This document shows positions 32,650 through 39,277 of a DNA stretch of 39,277 bases, piece by piece. Source of the stretch: Armatimonadota bacterium (GTDB taxonomy: Bacteria; Armatimonadota; Fimbriimonadia; Fimbriimonadales; Fimbriimonadaceae). The stretch lies in the NCBI GenBank assembly GCA_018268315.1, contig JAFDWU010000001.1:1-39277 (forward strand), given 5' to 3'. The stretch's first letter is position 1. Every line of letters begins with the position of its first letter. A program made the translations under genes and the position numbers. The notes below the pieces were generated by a model. It was not told the origin of the DNA. It saw nothing but the letters and a program-made list of their open reading frames with translations, and searched no databases.

Positions 32650-33959
32650 GCAGTGGCCTTGCTAGCGGTCGGGGCAGTTGATTTGGGCCTGGCGATCCAG
32701 GCAAGGGCGAGCGCTGCGGCGAAAGCAAAGCCAAGCAGGATTCCTCGCTGATCGCGAGTTATGTGAAGGGTCGAGGTTAACCAACTCGTGCAGGTGATCA
32801 GGAAAGCGGAAGAGAGCACAGATCCAGCAAGCGCAGAAAGCGCTTCATCCGCTTCCATTCTCGTCATCACCGCAGCAAATGGCGCCCCGATGAGGAATCC
32901 GATTGCACTTCGCCCTCCGAAGTAGAGGCTGAGGATGGTAGGTACCAGCAGAAGCATGGCGAAGCCCAGCGCCTGCGCGTAAAGATTGTCTTTTCCTTGA
33001 CGGGCGATCATAACCCACAGCCCCGGCATCAGCGCTCCCATCATCAGGCCGACAAGGACGTAGCTTTGCGTTACGTCCAGCAAGACCGGATCGGGCGAAG
33101 CAGATCGAAAAGCCTGGAACAGCGCCACCGCGAGCACCGGTGAGAGTGACACGATCGGCCATCTCCCCTTAGCGGCGCTCAGCGTCGGTAAGGCTGCAGC
33201 GGAAAGAAAGATGAGCCCAAAGCGGCGCATGAGCGCCATGCCCACCACGCAGGCGGAGAGCCACATGAGCGTTGCAAGCATCGTGCGAGCCGGCCCGGGG
33301 TCTGCATCCTCACCCACCATGAAGACCGTGCCAAGGGCGATCGCGAGGCAGATTCCAAGGAGTTCTTTACGGCCCTGCAGGCCGCCAAAGTAAAACGCGA
33401 CCACTGTAAGCACGGCTGCAATTCCGACCCTCATCCACGCCGAGGATGGCTTATCGGGCATCGGGAGCAGTTGAACAACGGCCGTTACAACTAATGCCGC
33501 CAGCGGATAGTAGAGTTCGTTGGTGGTTTGGTGTGGGAGGAGTACCTGCGTCGCGCCCGCGATGGCAAGTCCGAGTCCGCCCACTGCCCATCTTGATTTG
33601 CCCAGGATGACAGCGGGGGCGAGAAACGCCATCGCAAGCCACAACCCCTCGGTTCCCACCGCGGCAAGGTTGACGAATCTTTGCAGAAGGGCAAATGCAA
33701 GCAAGCCCATCGCCGAGACACCGGCGGTTGTCTTGGATTGATCGAACGCAATGCCGGCAAGAAGCCCGAGAACTGCGCCGATGGTGGCGGGCAGCATTGC
33801 TCCGTCGTGGCTGGACTTTACTTCCAGCACGATGACGGCGATGCCGGCGGCAATCGCCATCGCCCATTGAGCGAGATTGAGCGAGGCTGGTTTAGGACGT
33901 TCCAGTACGTACGCGACAAGCGTCAATAGCAGGCCCAATATAAGGAACGTCGGGTTCAT
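32646..33959 (-). CDS. Polytopic membrane protein of unknown function
   Basis: A 437-residue very hydrophobic protein with about twelve predicted membrane segments, for example 1-18, 31-46, 57-72, 80-96, 105-118, 155-167, 180-194, 205-218, 231-246, 264-285, 295-320 and 335-355, with more towards the C-terminus, which ends in a short Lys/Thr/Ala tail. I recognise no family motif. Conserved-looking loops include FGGLQGRKELLG and LYFGGRSAIGFLIGAPFAAV. The gene is translationally coupled to the alpha-2-macroglobulin gene (ATGA), so a role in exporting, anchoring or working with that protein is possible, but this is inference. The start ATG is at 33959; no clear ribosome site is seen. Confidence 0.7.
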   Translation of the reverse strand: MNPTFLILGLLLTLVAYVLERPKPASLNLAQWAMAIAAGIAVIVLEVKSSHDGAMLPATIGAVLGLLAGIAFDQSKTTAGVSAMGLLAFALLQRFVNLAAVGTEGLWLAMAFLAPAVILGKSRWAVGGLGLAIAGATQVLLPHQTTNELYYPLAALVVTAVVQLLPMPDKPSSAWMRVGIAAVLTVVAFYFGGLQGRKELLGICLAIALGTVFMVGEDADPGPARTMLATLMWLSACVVGMALMRRFGLIFLSAAALPTLSAAKGRWPIVSLSPVLAVALFQAFRSASPDPVLLDVTQSYVLVGLMMGALMPGLWVMIARQGKDNLYAQALGFAMLLLVPTILSLYFGGRSAIGFLIGAPFAAVMTRMEADEALSALAGSVLSSAFLITCTSWLTSTLHITRDQRGILLGFAFAAALALAWIARPKSTAPTASKATA

Positions 33960-34057
33960 CTTTAGCCCGATAGACGTTGGCCAAAGCAGTTCGTTATCAA
34001 GTTATTTTTGTGACTTTTTCTAGACGGCGCCTCTGCTCAAGCAAAGCGTCCGCCTAC

Positions 34058-34112
34058 TGCCTCGAAGAGGCAAAAAGAGAAAGGGGGCGGAGCCTAGCGG
34101 CTCCGCCCCCTT
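34058..34112 (-). terminator. rpoC terminator, tandem hairpins
   Basis: Downstream of rpoC a perfect 14-bp inverted repeat (34081-34094 with 34099-34112, loop of 4) is followed on the minus strand by TTTCTCTTTTTG. A second small hairpin, TGCCTC/GAGGCA (34058-34072), follows. This should end the rpoB-rpoC transcript. Confidence 0.85.
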
Positions 34113-34134
34113 CAAGTCTTTACGACGAGCGCCC

Positions 34135-37100
34135 TTAGGCTTCGCCGCCGCCTTCTGGCACTTCGACCTCGAAGCCGTCAGCCAGTTCCTCTTCTTCCAG
34201 AGCCATGTCAGACAGGCTGGAGAAGTTCAGCGCAGAGATCATATCGACGTCGTCCTCGTTCGCTTCCACAAGAGCGGTAAGCGACTGCTCCGCCCAACCC
34301 GGACCGCGCTGGACATCCACCGCGACGTCGCGGTATTTCTTCACACCGGTACCGCTTGGGATCAAGCGACCGATGATGACGTTCTCCTTCAGGCCGACAA
34401 GTCGGTCTCGCTTTCCGCGCACTGCAGCTTCCGTCAGGACGCGATTCGTCTTCTGGAATGATGCGGCAGAGAGGAAGGATTCCGTTGCCAGAGACGCTTC
34501 GGTGATACCGAGCAGAATCCAGTTGGCGGTTGCTTCCTTCGGATCGCGCTCCACGTTCTCGCCCGAAATCGGGTCGAGATACTTGATCTTGCGACCAGCA
34601 TCAATCATCTGGCGCACACGCTCGTTCTCTCGTCGAAGCGCGAAGCGGTCAACCACCTGGCCAGGAAGGAACGGCGTATCGCCCGGCTCCTTGATCTGCC
34701 TCTTGCGAAGCATCTGGCGGATGATAACCTCGATGTGCTTGTCGTTGATGTCAACGCCCTGAGCCTTATAAACGGACTGCAAGTTCTCAATGAAGTAGTC
34801 GTGCACCGCGGCTGCGCCAGCAAGCTCTAGAACCTCATGCGGATCTCGCGGACCTTCCGTAAGCGGGTCGCCCTTGATGACGCGGCTTCCGGCCTTAACC
34901 GGCAGCTTTCCAAGCGGCGGAACCAGAATCGGATAGAAGATGTTGACCTGCTCCACGTTCTGCTTTCGCAGACCCTGAAGCGAGGCGGTGGAAAGGCGCT
35001 GGCCCAGCAGCTTCTCAAGAGAAGGCTCAAGCTTGCCGTCTTCCTTCATCGGCCAATTCTGAGCGTCGCTGATGTAGGCATCCTTCATCGGGGACGTGGT
35101 GGGCACGGTGGCCTCCACGATGACCCATCGTCCGAAGGACGATTCCTGCACTGCGCGCACCGTACCGGTGACCGGGCAGATGATTGCCTTACCACGCGGC
35201 TGGCGTCGAGCTTCGAAGATTTCTTCGACGCGGACGATACCGCTTGACTCACCCGTCCAAGCGTAGAAGAAGGTCTTTCGGCTTCGCTCCCACAGTTTGC
35301 GAGAATCGCTATCGGCCTTGTCGAGAGCCTTCTGAGCTGCCTTCGTTTGGCGCTCGCTCTTTCGCTTGGCCTTCGCGTCTTCCTCACCGACAATCGTCAG
35401 CGGAGCAAGCGCGACCGTGGAAGCGCCCTTTACGCCGGCGAACACGGTCTTCACCGCGCTCTCCTGCGATTCCAGAAGCTTGGTTGGATCGAACGACTTG
35501 AGGTCGGTTTCGGTCGCAACCGCGAAGTCCTCCATGAACTGGCGGATGAACTTACCGGTCTTATACTGGTTCGTTCGGGCGATGGTGGCAGAGCCTGCAA
35601 CACCACCGGTGTGGAACGTACGCATCGTAAGCTGGGTTCCCGGCTCACCGATCGACTGAGCGGCGATGATTCCAACGGAAACGCCAACCTCAACCACCTT
35701 GTGAGTGGAAAGGTCTTCGCCGTAGCATTTCGAGCAGATACCCTGCACCAATTCGCAGCTCAGCGGGCTTCGGACTCTGGCGCACAGGTGACCGTGCTCG
35801 TCCACATGGAAGCCAGCGGCGATGTACTTGGCGTAGATCTTCTCGCGAGCCGCGTCGGTATCAACCTTGGCAACTTCGGCATAGAACTTCTGATCGATCC
35901 TCGTAACTTCTTTGGCCATCGCCGGAGTGATCAACTCGTCGAACTGCACAACTCGCTCCTGGGTTTCAGGATCGATGATGTCGCCCAGCGAGACTCGGCT
36001 CCAGATTCGGTCGCCGATGTTCTCGATGACCTCGCCCTCGTCCACCAATCGGTGAGCGAAGACGCCTTCGGTGGTTCCGCAGTCCTCCGCGTTGATGATC
36101 ACGTCCTGCGCGACGTCGCAAAGACGTCGAGTCAGGTAGCCAGCGTCTGCGGTTCGCAGAGCGGTATCGGCCAGACCCTTACGGGCGCCGTGAGTCGTTA
36201 CGAAGTACTCCATCATCGTGAGGCCCTTGTGGAAGGAACTCTTGACCGGGAGCTCGTAGATAACTTCGTTGAACTGGTTGAACATGAGGCCGCGCATGCC
36301 AGCCAACTGAGCTAGCTGCTTAACCGAACCACGAGCGCCGGATACGGTGATAATCGAGAGCGGGTTGAGCTGGGTCAATCCGTCAACGATTTCCTTACCG
36401 ATGTTGTCGTAGGTTTCCGTCCAGAGCTTGATCAGGTTCGACGTCATTTCGTTGTACGTCGTCAGACCTCGGCGGAACTGAGCGGTGATCTTGTTCGACT
36501 TGTCGTCGGCTTCCTTGATCAGTTCTTCGCGTCGTTCCGGCGGGTCCATGTCCGTGATGGCGATGGAGAGGCCGTAGCGGGTCGCCCACTTGAATCCAAG
36601 GTCCTTAATGTCGTCGAGGTACTTGATGGTTGCGCCAATGCCCAAGTTCTGGTGCATGCCAACAATCGTCTCCGCAAGCTGCTTCTTGTTCAGCTCCATC
36701 TTGAGCCAAGCATCGCTGTTCTTAAGCGGGTACGGCAGCACGGAGTTGAAGATAAGCTGCCCAGGCGTTGCCGTGACAATCACGCTTTCGAATTCCTGGT
36801 CATAAGCAACGAGCTCCTCGACCTCCTCGCCTTCCTCCGTCGTCGTCGTAACCTTGTGATATTCCTTGCCGGTTAGCGTATCGCGGAAATCGACCTCGGA
36901 GTCCGGTCGGAAAATCGGGCGAGTCACACGAGTTCGAACGGGGGTATTCAGCGGAATGCGCAGATCTGGGTTCGGATGCTCCATGAGATACAGGACCTCA
37001 TCGGGGCTACCATAAACAACCGGCGCCGCATGCTTCTCCTGGTTCGAATCGTGCTTCTTGATCTGGTCATCAAGGGCCTGCTTGCCTGCTCGGCTTACAA

Positions 37101-38898
37101 ACGTAAGCGCGTAGTTTCCAAGGATGATGTCCTGGACCGGCGCGCAGGTCGGGCGGCCATCAGCAGGGGAGAACAGGTTCTGCGTCGAGAGCATTAGCAC
37201 TCGCGCTTCGGCCTGAGCCTCGGTGCTAAGCGGAACGTGTACGGCCATCTGGTCGCCATCGAAGTCCGCGTTGTACACGTGGCAAACGAGCGGGTGAAGC
37301 TGAATCGCCTTGCCATCGACAAGGATCGGCTCGAAGGCCTGGATGCCCAGTCGGTGCAGGGTTGGAGCGCGGTTCAGGAGGACCGGATGCTCCTTAATCA
37401 CTTCCTCAAGACCATCCCAGACTGCCGGATGCATTCGGTCGATCATCCGCTTGGCGGTCTTGATGTTCTGCGTAATCTTCTTCTCAACCAGCGTTCGCAT
37501 TACGAACGGCTTGAAGAGTTCGAGCGCCATCTCCTTGGGGAGGCCGCACTGGTGCAGCTTAAGGTGAGGGCCAACAACGATAACGGATCGGCCAGAGTAG
37601 TCGACGCGCTTACCAAGCAGGTTCTTGCGGAACCGGCCCTCCTTACCCTTCAGCATGTCGCTGAGGGACTTAAGAGGGCGCTGATTGCTGCCGACAACCG
37701 GCCGCGCTCGGCGGCTGTTATCGATGAGGGCGTCAACGGCTTCCTGCAACAGGCGCTTCTCGTGGTTGATGATCGATTCCGGTGCATGGATTTCGATGAT
37801 CTTCTTGAGTCGGTTGTTGCGGTTGATGATTCGTCGGTAAAGATCGTTCAAGTCCGAGGTGGCAAAGCGGCCGCCATCGAGCTGAACCATCGGGCGAAGC
37901 TCAGGCGAGATGACCGGGACTACGTCCAGGATCATCCAATCAGGCTTGCTCTTACTGGAAATCAACGCTTCAACGATCTCAAGTCGCTTGATGGCGCGAG
38001 CGCGCTTCTGGCTCTGCGTCATAACGATCTCGCGGCGAAGCTGTCCAGCCATCTGCTCAAGATCAACTCGAGCGAGCAGGTCCTTCATGGCTTCAGCGCC
38101 GATATTCGCCTTGACTAGCGAGCGCAGGTCCTTGTTCATGCGAGCGCCGACGCTATCCAGCAGCTTGCTGACGGCGCGGTACTTGTCTTCGTCGATGAGC
38201 TGGTTGCGCTCAAGCTTGCTGAGGTACTCAGCGGCGATATCGAGGTCGCGAAGCCGGTCGTCGGAATCGCGATACTCGGCCTTGATTCGGTCGTTGACCG
38301 CCTTGGCGCGCTCTCGAACGAACGACTCGTCAAAGTAGTCGTCCGGGTTTTCGATGAGCTCGGTTGCAAATCGGGTCAGGCTCTCCTCTTCAAGCTCCTT
38401 CATTTGAGCCTGGAGAGAGACCTTCTCGAGCTCGACGCCCTTGCGGATTTCGGGCAGAAGCTCTTCAATCGCTTCCTTGTCGATATCGATGATGATGAAG
38501 GAGGCAAAGTAGATGACCTTCTCAAGCAGCCTCGGCGAAATATCGAGGATCAGCGAGAGCGGCGAAGGAACGCCCTTGAGGTACCAGATGTGGCAAACAG
38601 GTGCGGCAAGCTCCACATGGCCCATGCGCTCGCGACGAACCTTGCTGCGAGTAACTTCCACTCCGCAGCGCTCGCAAACGATGCCCTTGTACTTGATCTT
38701 CTTATAGCGTCCGCAAGAACACTCCCAATCCTTTACAGGACCGAAGATGCGCTCGCAAAAGAGGCCATCGCGCTCCGGCTTGAAGGTGCGGTAATTGATG
38801 GTCTCCGGCTTCTTAACTTCGCCGTGCGACCAACTGAGGATGTCCTCCCCACTCGCGATACCAATTTTGATTTTATCGAAAAGACTAACGTCTGCCAT
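34135..38898 (-). CDS. rpoC: DNA-directed RNA polymerase beta' subunit
   Basis: The largest RNA polymerase subunit, 1587 residues from the preferred ATG at 38898, where [13 protein letters not shown] matches homologues (an ATG at 38919 is possible). Seen in order: the N-terminal zinc ribbon ([20 protein letters not shown]); clamp helices; the catalytic [12 protein letters not shown] with D545, D547 and D549 holding magnesium; the bridge helix and second zinc site (DCGTTEGV, then [15 protein letters not shown]); and trigger loop start [10 protein letters not shown]. About 118 residues (roughly 1101-1219) are inserted in the trigger loop before [16 protein letters not shown]. Roughly 90 extra helical, charged residues also appear near 150-245. 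The C-terminus is acidic. It lies 76 bases after rpoB and ends in a strong terminator. Confidence 0.97.
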   Translation of the reverse strand: MADVSLFDKIKIGIASGEDILSWSHGEVKKPETINYRTFKPERDGLFCERIFGPVKDWECSCGRYKKIKYKGIVCERCGVEVTRSKVRRERMGHVELAAPVCHIWYLKGVPSPLSLILDISPRLLEKVIYFASFIIIDIDKEAIEELLPEIRKGVELEKVSLQAQMKELEEESLTRFATELIENPDDYFDESFVRERAKAVNDRIKAEYRDSDDRLRDLDIAAEYLSKLERNQLIDEDKYRAVSKLLDSVGARMNKDLRSLVKANIGAEAMKDLLARVDLEQMAGQLRREIVMTQSQKRARAIKRLEIVEALISSKSKPDWMILDVVPVISPELRPMVQLDGGRFATSDLNDLYRRIINRNNRLKKIIEIHAPESIINHEKRLLQEAVDALIDNSRRARPVVGSNQRPLKSLSDMLKGKEGRFRKNLLGKRVDYSGRSVIVVGPHLKLHQCGLPKEMALELFKPFVMRTLVEKKITQNIKTAKRMIDRMHPAVWDGLEEVIKEHPVLLNRAPTLHRLGIQAFEPILVDGKAIQLHPLVCHVYNADFDGDQMAVHVPLSTEAQAEARVLMLSTQNLFSPADGRPTCAPVQDIILGNYALTFVSRAGKQALDDQIKKHDSNQEKHAAPVVYGSPDEVLYLMEHPNPDLRIPLNTPVRTRVTRPIFRPDSEVDFRDTLTGKEYHKVTTTTEEGEEVEELVAYDQEFESVIVTATPGQLIFNSVLPYPLKNSDAWLKMELNKKQLAETIVGMHQNLGIGATIKYLDDIKDLGFKWATRYGLSIAITDMDPPERREELIKEADDKSNKITAQFRRGLTTYNEMTSNLIKLWTETYDNIGKEIVDGLTQLNPLSIITVSGARGSVKQLAQLAGMRGLMFNQFNEVIYELPVKSSFHKGLTMMEYFVTTHGARKGLADTALRTADAGYLTRRLCDVAQDVIINAEDCGTTEGVFAHRLVDEGEVIENIGDRIWSRVSLGDIIDPETQERVVQFDELITPAMAKEVTRIDQKFYAEVAKVDTDAAREKIYAKYIAAGFHVDEHGHLCARVRSPLSCELVQGICSKCYGEDLSTHKVVEVGVSVGIIAAQSIGEPGTQLTMRTFHTGGVAGSATIARTNQYKTGKFIRQFMEDFAVATETDLKSFDPTKLLESQESAVKTVFAGVKGASTVALAPLTIVGEEDAKAKRKSERQTKAAQKALDKADSDSRKLWERSRKTFFYAWTGESSGIVRVEEIFEARRQPRGKAIICPVTGTVRAVQESSFGRWVIVEATVPTTSPMKDAYISDAQNWPMKEDGKLEPSLEKLLGQRLSTASLQGLRKQNVEQVNIFYPILVPPLGKLPVKAGSRVIKGDPLTEGPRDPHEVLELAGAAAVHDYFIENLQSVYKAQGVDINDKHIEVIIRQMLRKRQIKEPGDTPFLPGQVVDRFALRRENERVRQMIDAGRKIKYLDPISGENVERDPKEATANWILLGITEASLATESFLSAASFQKTNRVLTEAAVRGKRDRLVGLKENVIIGRLIPSGTGVKKYRDVAVDVQRGPGWAEQSLTALVEANEDDVDMISALNFSSLSDMALEEEELADGFEVEVPEGGGEA

Positions 38899-38936
38899 AT
38901 CCTTCCTATTGCTTGCCATTCACACGCTTACGGCCA

Positions 38937-38954
38937 GGAAGCTTGATTGCTTCC
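38937..38954 (-). other. Hairpin in the rpoB-rpoC gap
   Basis: GGAAGC and GCTTCC form a 6-bp stem with a 6-base loop inside the 76-base intergenic gap. No U-run follows, so it is not a terminator; an RNA processing or stability element is possible. Confidence 0.3.
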
Positions 38955-38974
38955 CGACCGGCTAAGCGTTATTG

Positions 38975-39277
38975 TTAGTTAAAGAATCCCACGCTCCGAG
39001 CGAGGCGCATGTCGTCGGCTCCACTGAGTTCATCAAGGTCCTTAAGCGGAAGTTCCTTGTTGTTAACATCCTCCACCGAAACCTTGAGACAGAGCGAGCG
39101 AAGCTCGTTCACGAGAATCTTAAAGCTTTCCGGAATGCCCGGCTCAGCGATGTTCTCGCCCTTGACGATTGCTTCGTAAGCCTTCACGCGTCCCATCACG
39201 TCGTCCGACTTGATGGTCAGGAGTTCCTGAAGCGTGTAAGCCGCACCGTAAGCTTCAAGCGCCCACACTTCCATTTC
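38975..39277 (-). CDS. rpoB: DNA-directed RNA polymerase beta subunit, C-terminal end
   Basis: The last 100 codons of rpoB, cut by the window edge. They hold the strongly conserved [20 protein letters not shown] block, then [20 protein letters not shown] and [16 protein letters not shown]. This is the beta C-terminal region that packs on the beta' N-terminus. A short, slightly acidic tail of about 37 residues ends in [10 protein letters not shown]. It precedes rpoC in the usual rpoB-rpoC order. Confidence 0.97.
   Translation of the reverse strand, partial: EMEVWALEAYGAAYTLQELLTIKSDDVMGRVKAYEAIVKGENIAEPGIPESFKILVNELRSLCLKVSVEDVNNKELPLKDLDELSGADDMRLARSVGFFN

Overview
The window is a gene-dense bacterial chromosomal segment, GC-rich by eye, carrying mainly housekeeping genes with several accessory genes. 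The best guess for the host is a member of Armatimonadota (Fimbriimonas-like). That rests on overall impression: SepF-based division, an enlarged RpoC, many apparently leaderless promoters and G5/VanW/3D envelope proteins. It is an inference, not a database result. No insertion sequence, prophage, CRISPR array, rRNA or tRNA gene was found, and there is no gene-free stretch over 300 bases.

Left part (1-7446): the start of a DUF2723 membrane protein cut by the window edge, aspS, a G5-3D secreted protein coupled to rsmA/ksgA, a MmgE/PrpD-family gene, glyQ and cmk in one tight run, then rpsT with a long Lys/Ala/Pro tail. Middle (7476-19516): an unclassified protein with several winged-helix-like segments, a desaturase and beta-propeller lipoprotein operon, rplS-lepB, a small lipoprotein, an AlkD-like gene, secE-nusG, a structured 286-base gap, sepF and mfd.

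Right-middle (19538-25181): a GH57 branching enzyme, a TlpA-like thioredoxin protein divergent from an ArsR-type regulator, an aldehyde dehydrogenase and a VanW protein. Then (25288-33959) comes a same-strand block: polytopic membrane protein, giant alpha-2-macroglobulin with an intact thioester motif, BlaI-type repressor and BlaR1-like M56 metallopeptidase whose C-terminal region does not look like a beta-lactam sensor. A four-half-site palindromic array sits on the blaI promoter. This block is the best candidate for an undescribed envelope-stress or protease-defence module. The window closes with rpoC, which has a trigger-loop insertion, and the 3' end of rpoB.

Two genome-style features recur. 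Many first genes have a TANNNT -10 box only 6-11 bases before the start codon, which points to leaderless transcripts. All four convergent gene pairs abut or overlap with no terminator between them, and most tightly coupled genes use GTGA stop/start overlaps.
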